Source: an uncultured bacterium
Lineage (GTDB): Bacteria; Hydrothermota; Hydrothermia; UBA1063; CAJXJZ01
Length of the DNA stretch: 64,000 nucleotides
Assembly: GCA_913055745.1 (NCBI GenBank)
Contig: CAJXJZ010000004.1
Span: 1-64,000 of the forward strand
Reading direction: 5' to 3'
The notes below the pieces were generated by a model. That model was given only the letters and a program-made list of their open reading frames with translations. It was not told where the DNA came from and made no database searches. The translations under genes and the position numbers were made by a program. Position 1 is the stretch's first letter. Every line of letters begins with the position of its first letter. Shown here one piece after another: positions 48,057-56,878 of the stretch.

Positions 48057-50503
48057 TGCTTTTTTATGCAATGTTATTTGCTATTACTATTGAAAACCCC
48101 AGAATAATTCATGACACATTAAGCGCGCATTCTAAAAAGAATGAACAAACAGAGAGTAATTTCACGCTCTTGGGACAAAAGACCTTTGCTGCAAGTGGCA
48201 CAGGAGAAAATGCCGATATATTCCAATCAACAAACATCACCATAAAAGGCAAAGCAAAGAATGGGTGGCAGGTAGATGGTCATCTTTTTGATAATGATAT
48301 AAAACCACAGAACGATATATACACAGTGTCCCTCTCTGATGTCAATACCGCATACCTTATAGTACACAGAAAAAAAGACTCTATAGTCTTAGGTAGGTTC
48401 AATTTCTTAGGCAAAGGCATTGATGGCGCACTTTTAAAATATAACTTTGGGCATTTTACCTTCAAGGGCGCAGGGGGCAAGACAAGAGGGCTTCCTGGCG
48501 TATTTGATACAACCTTAACACCCCCCTACAATCTTCCCATACCCATAACATTAAAAGATGTAGATTACTTTACCATTGTAGATGGCACCTTCAGGGTCTT
48601 TGCAAATGGCGTAGCATTAAAAAAAGAGGAATATTCAGTAGATTATGAAAGACGCATCCTTAAACTACATCTTAAGGATAACCCACCATATATCCATCTT
48701 CGGGCAGAGTTTGAATACCATTCAGTCATGGATAATCCCTTTATACATTCTACCATGTTCGCATATAAGAACAAAAATATACAAGGTGAGGTCTCATGGT
48801 ATTCAGAGGAACTTCCAACAAAACCCATGTATGATGAACAAGGTGGCATCTACCTTCAAAATGGCGGCGGAGATTACGAAAAAAAAGACAGTGTATTTTG
48901 CTATGTAGGCGATGGGAAAGGGCATTATAGGGTATTTTTCAGGCAGGATACCTTGGATGGAAGTTATATATATGACGAGCGTGGATTTTATGTGTTTGTA
49001 GGAAAGGGTAAGGGAAACTATTCACCAATAGTAATAAAAGACCCACCGATGCTAAAGGATGTAAAACACGCGAGCATCAAATTGGGAAGACGCATCTATA
49101 CAAAACTTTCCTATATGCAAACAGAGAATAAAACAACATTGGAAAATGGCACAAGCAAGGAACTAAGTGTGGGCTTATCTTTTGAAAGATTCAATATGGA
49201 AGCAGGTATGAGAGACATAAAAGGGAACCCTATCTACATAAATAGTTATTACGATCCAACAAAAAACCTTTATATGGACAAACCTGCTAATGAGAAATTT
49301 TTACATGTCGGAATAAGAAACACCAAGTGTTTTCTTGATTATGCCCTTTCATACACAACAGGGCCAAACTGGTATTTAACATCCAGATTATACAATCTTT
49401 ATCTAAAATCTCAAGGAGATACGGCATTAAATAATGCCATTTTAACATATAAAAACAAAAACAGCAGTGTTTCATTGTTCAAAACACAAAGTAGTGTCAT
49501 AGGGCTCAATGCAGTGCTTGATATGTTTAAAAATACCCATGTAAATGGCATGCTTTTTGAAGATTCTTTAAAACACAGACACCATATTTTAACCCTTATC
49601 CATGAAAACACAACAAAAGATGGAAAGATAACATTGAGATTTTCAAACCCTGACCAATACCTTCTCTTTGACATATCCTCCTCTCTGTTTTTAAATAGAT
49701 CCAGCCTTACATTATCCATGAAGAGGACATTGGATTTTGAAACAGTATTTATCACGCGATACATAAAAACAGATTATGGCAGTTTTGAATACGATAGCAC
49801 TTTATCCAAAATGCTCCCTTCGGCGTTTGGAAACTATACAAGAATAATAACAAAAAATCAGGGTGATGATATAGATTATGTAAATACTTACTCAGCAAGA
49901 GGTTACATACATAGAAAAACATGGAATATGGGTATCTATCTCTCACACGAAATACAGGGAGAAAATATAAAAAACAATATAAACCTCAACATAACCCATA
50001 ATATGTTAAACAAAACCCTTCTTTCTGTAAATTATGAAACATTTAATTACAATATACAGGACAAAAGTCAAACAAATGGCATACAAGAGGCATTAAAGAT
50101 GTCTTTATTTAGAGAGAGGGCTATAAGCCCCTCTGTATTTTACGATTTCTGGAAAGACCCTTTAAGTGGTATAGAAAAACAGAGAACAGGTATAGGCATA
50201 AATATAAAAAATAAAAAACTCAGGTTTCAAAGTGAACTATCTAAGGAGAAGAACAGCCTGATAAAAGGAAGATACTTTACATTAAAGGGCAATATGACCT
50301 TTGATATATTAAAAACCGAGATATCCCTCCTCTTTGGATATACATCGGCAGAGACCCAATACATAGGACTTGAAAAATATCTTGGTGTATCCCTAAAAAG
50401 AATATTCCCATTTGGCGAAATAAAGAACCTGTTCAGTGCTGACGCATATATCTCTTCCCAAAAAGAGGTGAGATGGAGGGCAACAAGTACCCTTTTGTTC
50501 TAA
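48053..50503 (+). CDS. Large predicted outer-membrane protein, unknown family
   Basis: Signal-like N-terminus; 816 aa, beta-rich, C-terminal aromatic residue (STLLF). Confidence 0.65.
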   Translation: MMLFYAMLFAITIENPRIIHDTLSAHSKKNEQTESNFTLLGQKTFAASGTGENADIFQSTNITIKGKAKNGWQVDGHLFDNDIKPQNDIYTVSLSDVNTAYLIVHRKKDSIVLGRFNFLGKGIDGALLKYNFGHFTFKGAGGKTRGLPGVFDTTLTPPYNLPIPITLKDVDYFTIVDGTFRVFANGVALKKEEYSVDYERRILKLHLKDNPPYIHLRAEFEYHSVMDNPFIHSTMFAYKNKNIQGEVSWYSEELPTKPMYDEQGGIYLQNGGGDYEKKDSVFCYVGDGKGHYRVFFRQDTLDGSYIYDERGFYVFVGKGKGNYSPIVIKDPPMLKDVKHASIKLGRRIYTKLSYMQTENKTTLENGTSKELSVGLSFERFNMEAGMRDIKGNPIYINSYYDPTKNLYMDKPANEKFLHVGIRNTKCFLDYALSYTTGPNWYLTSRLYNLYLKSQGDTALNNAILTYKNKNSSVSLFKTQSSVIGLNAVLDMFKNTHVNGMLFEDSLKHRHHILTLIHENTTKDGKITLRFSNPDQYLLFDISSSLFLNRSSLTLSMKRTLDFETVFITRYIKTDYGSFEYDSTLSKMLPSAFGNYTRIITKNQGDDIDYVNTYSARGYIHRKTWNMGIYLSHEIQGENIKNNINLNITHNMLNKTLLSVNYETFNYNIQDKSQTNGIQEALKMSLFRERAISPSVFYDFWKDPLSGIEKQRTGIGINIKNKKLRFQSELSKEKNSLIKGRYFTLKGNMTFDILKTEISLLFGYTSAETQYIGLEKYLGVSLKRIFPFGEIKNLFSADAYISSQKEVRWRATSTLLF

Positions 50504-51231
50504 GTCATACCTCCATCTATCACAATTACCTGACCTGTTATATACGATGCCTTATCTGAAACAAGAAAGGATACAAGATTTGCAACATCCTCTGGCCTAC
50601 CAAACCGTTTAAGTGGAATCCTGGCAAGATAGTCGTTTTTTATCTTATCTGGCAATTTATTGGTCATATCCGTTTCAATAAAACCCGGTGCAATAGCAAG
50701 AACCCTTATGCCTCTTGCGCCTACTTCCTTTGCAAGGGATTTCGTAAACCCAATTATGCCCGCCTTTGATGCCGCATAGTTTGTCTGACCAGCATTTCCT
50801 GTTATACCAACAACCGATGACATATTAATAATAACACCCTTTCTCTTTTTAAGCATAAAGGGAAGCACCAATGATGTCATCTTAAAGACGCCCAATAGGT
50901 TTACCTCAATAACCTTCCTATAATCCTCCTCTTTCATTCTCATAAACAGGGTGTCCTTTGTTATGCCAGCATTATTCACAAGAACAGATACCTCTTCTAT
51001 GTTTTCCTTTAAAAACTCCTTAAAGGATGCAACATCCTCCTCTTTTGCCACATCCATGGGAAAATACAGTGCCTTCTTGCCGGTTTGCTCTTCAATCTCT
51101 TCCTTAGATGTTTTCAACATCTCCTCATTCCTTGCCAAAAGCAACACATTATAACCATCCTTTGCAAGGTAAAGTGCTATCTTTTTCCCAATACCCCTTG
51201 ATGCACCTGTTATAATAGCAACATTTTCCAT
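50500..51231 (-). CDS. fabG: 3-oxoacyl-ACP reductase
   Basis: TGASRGIGKKIAL, VNNAGITKDTLFMRM, YAASKAGIIGFTKSLAKE. Confidence 0.96.
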   Translation of the reverse strand: MENVAIITGASRGIGKKIALYLAKDGYNVLLLARNEEMLKTSKEEIEEQTGKKALYFPMDVAKEEDVASFKEFLKENIEEVSVLVNNAGITKDTLFMRMKEEDYRKVIEVNLLGVFKMTSLVLPFMLKKRKGVIINMSSVVGITGNAGQTNYAASKAGIIGFTKSLAKEVGARGIRVLAIAPGFIETDMTNKLPDKIKNDYLARIPLKRFGRPEDVANLVSFLVSDKASYITGQVIVIDGGMT

Positions 51232-51256
51232 GCTCCTCTCCTTTTTGTTTGTATAT

Positions 51257-51284
51257 ATTATAAAAGAACCCCATCAAAGAACAA
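51257..51284 (-). promoter_or_regulatory. promoter TTGTTC-N16-TATAAT for fabG
   Basis: Reverse strand hexamers 51279-51284 and 51257-51262; SD AAAGGAGAGG. Confidence 0.5.
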
Positions 51285-51380
51285 ACCCTTTTGATTATTC
51301 AGATCTTCGACATACAGAGTATAAAATAAAAGCGATGTAAATCTTTAACCCTTTGTAGGTCAACATTACAATAATAAATA

Positions 51381-51409
51381 TTGACAATCGGGATACAACG
51401 GAGTATAAT
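51381..51409 (+). promoter_or_regulatory. Perfect consensus sigma70 promoter TTGACA-N17-TATAAT
   Basis: TTGACA 51381-51386, exactly 17 nt, TATAAT 51404-51409; SD AAAAGGAGG before ATG 51447. Confidence 0.85.
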
Positions 51410-51446
51410 TTAGATATTGATTAGGGGATGAAAAAAGGAGGTCTTT

Positions 51447-53693
51447 ATGCGATATTTTATAATTATATGCTCGTTGGTGGCTTTTACGACAGTGAGGCTT
51501 AATGCTGCCCGTTTTTTATTTGACTATACAAAGGACGAGACAGCAGGCAATGCCGACTGGATTATAGACAGCCAATATCCTTACCCTCAACCATCAAACC
51601 CAACATCTCCAACAGATTGGGATAGAGCCCTATCATCATGGGGGTATGCTCTCTATACAATGGGTCATGAGGTCGTAACACTGCCTCCTGACAGTGCAAT
51701 ATCCTATGGCACAAATCATGACTTAGATCTTTCAAACTTTGATGTGTTCGTCATGGTTGAGCCACAAAACCCGTTATCTCAAAGTGAGGTACAGGCAATT
51801 GTGAACTTTGTACAAAATGGTGGTGGATTTTTGATGGTTTCAGACCACAATGGGTCAGATAGAAATAACAATAATTGGGACTCTCCAAGGGTTTTGAATG
51901 ATGCATTTGAGGATGTCTTTGGGGTGCATTTTGATACAACTGGAGAGTCCAACAATTCTATAAGTGACACATTGACAAATGTGAGCACTGACCCTAATGA
52001 TTCTATAATACAGGGAGCTGTTGGAACAGTTGATACCTTTGGATACTGGGGTGGCGATGTATGTGTCCTAAGGACAAGTATAAATTCATCTCTTAAAGGA
52101 CATATATGGAAAAATGGCGTAGCGCAGGATACAACCGATGTTATTGTTTTTACAGGAACTTATGGGAATGGGAAAATAGGAGGTTTTGGGGACTCTTCGC
52201 CATGTGACGATGGAACAGGAGACCCATCAGATAACCTCCATAGTAACTGGTATGATTATCAAGACTCAACCCTTATTCTTAATTTGTGCCTCTGGCTTGC
52301 GCATACACAAACACCTAATACTCCACCATCCATAGACACTGTGATACAGACACCTTCTGTGGTAATGGACACCGATACAGTGAATATAAAGGCTTGTATA
52401 ACAGATGACCATGCCGTAAACACAGATTCTCTATACTATGCTATAAACAGTGGCACATATACAGCAATACCTCATTATGTAAGGAGTAATGACACATCAT
52501 ATTTCAAGATAGACCCACAGAACTATGATGATACTGTTTTTTATTATGTGATTGCCATAGATGATTCGGGTGCAAGGACGGTATCAGATACCTTCTCTTA
52601 TACTGTTAAAAATCATAGGGCAAACAATCCTCCACAAATAGATAATTTATGGCATGAACCTGCCTCACCCACTGATACAGACACTGCAATAGTATATGCC
52701 ATTATAACAGACGACCATGCAATAAGCACAGACTCTTTGTATGTATCTTTAAACAATGGCTCATATTCGCCTTACTATCATGACACCATGTATAATGATA
52801 CCTTCAAATATACCATAGGAACATATTCAGAAGGCACTAATGTATCTTATTATGTCGTTGCCATAGATGATTCGGGCGCAAGGACGGTATCAGATACCCT
52901 ATCCTATACGGTTCAAAGTTCGCATAATCAACTTGATGCTGGCGTTGTAATCAATGAGATCATGTACAACCCCTCTACATCATGGGGCGACGATGCGTAT
53001 TTTGAATACACTGAGGTATGGAATGCCACGCCTGATACCATAGATATGACAGGATGGTATTTAATGGACAATACACGAAATAAGGTAGCACATGTGCCAG
53101 ATGGAACAAAGGTGCCACCGTATTATTTTGTTGTATTTGCAAGAAATGTAGATTCTCTTTTATCAAAAACAGAATATCAGCCCTATCTAACAAACGGCAA
53201 TGAGATTCTTATAAATATCGCAGATAGCGTTTATCTGTCAAATGGTGGAGAATGGGTAAAACTCGTTGATAACAACGGCAATACGGTAGATAGCGTATCA
53301 TACGATGATTCTTCACCCTGGCCTACTGCACCTGACGGCAATGGGCCTTCACTTGAATTAAAAGATCCAAACATAGATAACAATGACCCATCTAATTGGG
53401 CAGCATCAGGCTCTACAAAGACGGCTGATTATGGAACGCCAGGTGATACGAACTCCGTATATGTTGCAACATATGTAAAAGAGCATTCAAGAAGAAAAAA
53501 GGCATTTAAAAACAGGGTTATTATTATGAATATGAAGGCATTCTCTCAAAGATATATGGAAAATGCAAAGTATGATGTTTATGACATAAAGGGACAGAGA
53601 ATAAAAAATAAAGCATTATTAAGAAAGGGAGCATATTTTGTTGTGCCTTTGAACAATAAAACATCCATAATGAGGTTTCTCATAATGAATTGA
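51447..53693 (+). CDS. Secreted protein: GATase-like N-terminal domain, two repeated Ig-like modules, lamin-tail domain, T9SS-like C-terminus
   Basis: FDVFVMVEPQNPLSQSEVQAIVNFVQNGGGFLMVSDHNGSD; duplicated ..YVxAIDDSGARTVSDTxSYTV; VVINEIMYNPSTSWGDDAYFEYTEVWN; C-term AKYDVYDIKGQRIKNKALLRKGAYFVVPL. Confidence 0.82.
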   Translation: MRYFIIICSLVAFTTVRLNAARFLFDYTKDETAGNADWIIDSQYPYPQPSNPTSPTDWDRALSSWGYALYTMGHEVVTLPPDSAISYGTNHDLDLSNFDVFVMVEPQNPLSQSEVQAIVNFVQNGGGFLMVSDHNGSDRNNNNWDSPRVLNDAFEDVFGVHFDTTGESNNSISDTLTNVSTDPNDSIIQGAVGTVDTFGYWGGDVCVLRTSINSSLKGHIWKNGVAQDTTDVIVFTGTYGNGKIGGFGDSSPCDDGTGDPSDNLHSNWYDYQDSTLILNLCLWLAHTQTPNTPPSIDTVIQTPSVVMDTDTVNIKACITDDHAVNTDSLYYAINSGTYTAIPHYVRSNDTSYFKIDPQNYDDTVFYYVIAIDDSGARTVSDTFSYTVKNHRANNPPQIDNLWHEPASPTDTDTAIVYAIITDDHAISTDSLYVSLNNGSYSPYYHDTMYNDTFKYTIGTYSEGTNVSYYVVAIDDSGARTVSDTLSYTVQSSHNQLDAGVVINEIMYNPSTSWGDDAYFEYTEVWNATPDTIDMTGWYLMDNTRNKVAHVPDGTKVPPYYFVVFARNVDSLLSKTEYQPYLTNGNEILINIADSVYLSNGGEWVKLVDNNGNTVDSVSYDDSSPWPTAPDGNGPSLELKDPNIDNNDPSNWAASGSTKTADYGTPGDTNSVYVATYVKEHSRRKKAFKNRVIIMNMKAFSQRYMENAKYDVYDIKGQRIKNKALLRKGAYFVVPLNNKTSIMRFLIMN

Positions 53694-53717
53694 AAGACGC
53701 CACTTTTAGCGTATAAT
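53690..53717 (+). promoter_or_regulatory. promoter TTGAAA-N16-TATAAT, 8 nt before trmFO ATG
   Basis: TTGAAA 53690-53695 (contains upstream TGA stop), TATAAT 53712-53717, ATG 53726; no SD. Confidence 0.6.
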
Positions 53718-53725
53718 AAGACCCT

Positions 53726-55030
53726 ATGCAAAGGGTTTTTATCATAGGTGGTGGTCTTGCTGGCTCTGAGGCGGCACTCCAACTTGCAGAAAGGGGCATA
53801 AAGGTCTCGCTGTACGAACAGAGGCCTGTTTATAAGACACCTGTTCATAAAACCGGTAATTTTGCAGAACTCGTTTGTAGCAATTCGTTAAAATCCACAG
53901 AAGATACCAATGCCCATGGCCTTTTAAAAAAAGAACTTTCAATACTTGGGTCTATTCTACTTGATATTGCTGAGAAAAATCGTATATCTTACGGTAAATC
54001 ATTGGTCGTTGACAGAGAGGGCTTTTCAAGGGATATAACCTTAAACATCAATATGCACCCTATGATTGATGTTATAAGGGAAAGAATAGATGATATACCT
54101 CGAGATGTGCCTCTTTTAATATCTTCAGGTCCTCTTACAGATGGCAAACTTGCGCAGAACATAAAAGAACTCGTAGGCTCGGATTTTTTGCATTTTTATG
54201 ATGCTATATCTCCAATTGTTGATGCAGATTCGCTAAATATGGATATTTTATATTTCAAAGATAGGCACAATATAGACAATGATGCATATCTTAATGCACC
54301 TATGACCGAAAAGGAGTATGAGCGTTTTTACAAGTTCATTGTTAATGCAGAATCATTTAAAGGACATGAATTTGATAAAGTTCCGTATTTTGAAGGGTGT
54401 CTTCCTATTGAGGAGATGGCTAAAAGGGGATATCTCACACTTGTATATGGTCCTCTTTCTCCAAAAGGCCTTGAACATCCAGAGACAGGTAAAAGGCCCT
54501 TTGCCGTCGTGCAACTTAGAGCAGAAAACAAAGAAAAAACCATGTACTCACTTGTTGGTTTCCAAACAAGATTGAAAAGAAAGGAACAGGAAAAACTTAT
54601 AAGACTTATACCAGGGCTCTCTGATGCGAAGATATTAAGATATGGGCAGATACATAGAAATACCTTCATAAACGCACCTTCGGTTCTTACGCGTTTTTTA
54701 AATCTTAAAAAACACCCAAATATCTTTTTTGCAGGTCAACTATCAGGCACAGAGGGGTATGTAGAGGCGATAATGGGAGGCCTTATCTCGGCAATCAATA
54801 TATATAGACTCTTAAAAGGGAAGGATCTCATACCTGTACCTGAAAATACAATGAGTGGTGCACTTTTATCGTATATTTCTAATAGCAATCTTAAATCTTT
54901 TCAACCCATGAATGCAAATATGGGGCTTTTATCCAACATACCGAAGGGTATAAAAGGCATGAAAAGACGCATCTATAAAAAAGAACGCGCCATAAAGGAG
55001 ATTACTGAGTGGAAGAACAGGGTATTATAA
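53726..55030 (+). CDS. trmFO: Folate/FAD-dependent tRNA (m5U54) methyltransferase
   Basis: VFIIGGGLAGSEAALQLAERG, ELVCSNSLKS, FFAGQLSGTEGYVEAIMGGL. Confidence 0.96.
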   Translation: MQRVFIIGGGLAGSEAALQLAERGIKVSLYEQRPVYKTPVHKTGNFAELVCSNSLKSTEDTNAHGLLKKELSILGSILLDIAEKNRISYGKSLVVDREGFSRDITLNINMHPMIDVIRERIDDIPRDVPLLISSGPLTDGKLAQNIKELVGSDFLHFYDAISPIVDADSLNMDILYFKDRHNIDNDAYLNAPMTEKEYERFYKFIVNAESFKGHEFDKVPYFEGCLPIEEMAKRGYLTLVYGPLSPKGLEHPETGKRPFAVVQLRAENKEKTMYSLVGFQTRLKRKEQEKLIRLIPGLSDAKILRYGQIHRNTFINAPSVLTRFLNLKKHPNIFFAGQLSGTEGYVEAIMGGLISAINIYRLLKGKDLIPVPENTMSGALLSYISNSNLKSFQPMNANMGLLSNIPKGIKGMKRRIYKKERAIKEITEWKNRVL

Positions 55031-55887
55031 AGGATTTTCTTACATACCTTGAGAGAGAGCGTAATTATTCAAAGAACACGATTTTGGCATACGAAAGAGA
55101 CCTTAAGCAGTTTTCAGAGTTTTGTTCTCATACCCTTGGGAAAAATGATCTACTCAAGGTTCAAAGGGAAGATATACGGCATTTTGTGGAGTATCTTTTA
55201 AGGTACAGTGTAAAACCAAGAAGTGTTGGAAGGAAACTATCTACAATAAGGAGTTTTTATAGATATTGTATAAATAATGGTTTTTTGGATAGGTTCCCTC
55301 CAGAAGGTATAAAAAACCCAAAGACACCTCGCAAACTACCTGATGTATTGTCTATTAAACAGATAAATAAAATATTGGATGATTGGACGCCAAAAAATAT
55401 CCAGGATGTAAGAAATAAACTCATTGTGGAACTTTTTTACGCTACAGGGGTAAGGGTTTCAGAACTATGTGATATAACCTTAGATGATATTGATTTTAAT
55501 GAAAGAACCATCAGGATTCTTGGTAAAGGGAAAAAGGAAAGGATTGTTCTTTTCGGCAAAAAGACCCTTGAAAATATTAAAAAATACTTAAGTACGAGAA
55601 AAGACAATACAAAATACCTGTTTATTTCAAATAGAAAGAAGAAACTATCAAGGCGAGAGGTATGGTACATCATAAATACTACATTTGAAAAAATTGCACT
55701 TAAGTTTGGTGTGCATCCTCACACATTAAGACACTCATTTGCTACACATCTTTTAGAGCGAGGCGCTGATATAAGGGTTATACAGGAACTTTTGGGCCAC
55801 TCCTCTATAAGCACGACCAGTATCTATACCAATACATCCTTCAAAGAGATTATGAAAAAATACAAAAACACACATCCAAGGGCATAG
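55009..55887 (+). CDS. XerC/XerD-type tyrosine recombinase
   Basis: YATGVRVSELCDI, HPHTLRHSFATHLLERGADIRVIQELLGHSSISTTSIYTN; next to trmFO. Confidence 0.94.
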   Translation: MEEQGIIKDFLTYLERERNYSKNTILAYERDLKQFSEFCSHTLGKNDLLKVQREDIRHFVEYLLRYSVKPRSVGRKLSTIRSFYRYCINNGFLDRFPPEGIKNPKTPRKLPDVLSIKQINKILDDWTPKNIQDVRNKLIVELFYATGVRVSELCDITLDDIDFNERTIRILGKGKKERIVLFGKKTLENIKKYLSTRKDNTKYLFISNRKKKLSRREVWYIINTTFEKIALKFGVHPHTLRHSFATHLLERGADIRVIQELLGHSSISTTSIYTNTSFKEIMKKYKNTHPRA

Positions 55888-55888
55888 T

Positions 55889-56878
55889 ATGGCAAAAAAG
55901 AAACGCATTATAAGGATTGGTGGATTTTTGATAAGCGGTATATTTCTTTTTCTTACATTAAAGGAAATTAATTTTCATAAAGTGTGGGAAACGTTAAAAA
56001 ATCTTAATCTATATTTTACATTCTGGGGGGTTGTGTTATTTCTTCTTGCCAATGTAATTCGTGGTTATAGATGGAAACTCATGTTAAAGCCTGTAAAGGA
56101 TGTATCCGCTCTATCATGTATAGCAGCCGTGTTTATGGACATTTTAGGTAACAATATCCTACCTGCCAGGCTTGGAGACCTATGGCGTTCAGTTGCCGTG
56201 AAACATAAAGAAAACCTGCCTATTACAACAGCACTCAGTTCACTTGTAGTGGAAAGGATATTGGATGGCCTGGTCATACTACTTGGTGCTTTTGCAGGAC
56301 GCTGGATTTTTACGAAAGTCCCTTCATCTATGAAACAGGCTATCATGTATCTTACTATGGGGTTATTGGCAATAATACTGATATTTTCAATTATTTATGC
56401 GATACATGAGCATAGATATAAAAACTCTAATTCTAAGATAGCCCTGCAGGTTAAAAAGGTGGTATCTGCATTGAGGTTTTTGGGTAATGTGCGCAATACA
56501 GTTTTTATTGTGCTACTTTCTATACTTTCATGGACTGTTGAGTTTTACAGTTATTTCTATTTTTTAAGGGCAATAGGTTATCACGGTCATATGTCTCTTG
56601 CCCTATTTGTAATGGTTGCAGTTAATATCGGCGTCTCAATCCCATCAGGACCTGGATTTTTTGGTGTATTTGAATACTCAACACTACTTGCATTCTATGC
56701 CTATTCCCTGCCAAAGGAATTGGGACTCACCTACGCTTTTATAACCCATGCTCTAAGATATATCTTTGGAAGTCTTGTAGGCTTTATATTGGGTTCAAGA
56801 TGGTATCTTTTCCCATCAAAGGAGGAAGAAGAAGAGATAGAGGAACTAAACCTAAAAGAAAACGGGGATATAAATTAA
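55889..56878 (+). CDS. Lysylphosphatidylglycerol synthase TM-family (UPF0104) membrane protein, second copy
   Basis: NVIRGYRWKLMLKPV, GNNILPARLGDLWRSVAVKHK, SIPSGPGFFGVFEYSTLL. Confidence 0.9.
   Translation: MAKKKRIIRIGGFLISGIFLFLTLKEINFHKVWETLKNLNLYFTFWGVVLFLLANVIRGYRWKLMLKPVKDVSALSCIAAVFMDILGNNILPARLGDLWRSVAVKHKENLPITTALSSLVVERILDGLVILLGAFAGRWIFTKVPSSMKQAIMYLTMGLLAIILIFSIIYAIHEHRYKNSNSKIALQVKKVVSALRFLGNVRNTVFIVLLSILSWTVEFYSYFYFLRAIGYHGHMSLALFVMVAVNIGVSIPSGPGFFGVFEYSTLLAFYAYSLPKELGLTYAFITHALRYIFGSLVGFILGSRWYLFPSKEEEEEIEELNLKENGDIN

Noticed and set aside
55009-55887. Tyrosine recombinase as sign of a mobile element
   Set aside because: XerC/D-like next to trmFO is a common core synteny; no att-like repeats, cargo genes or tRNA seen nearby.
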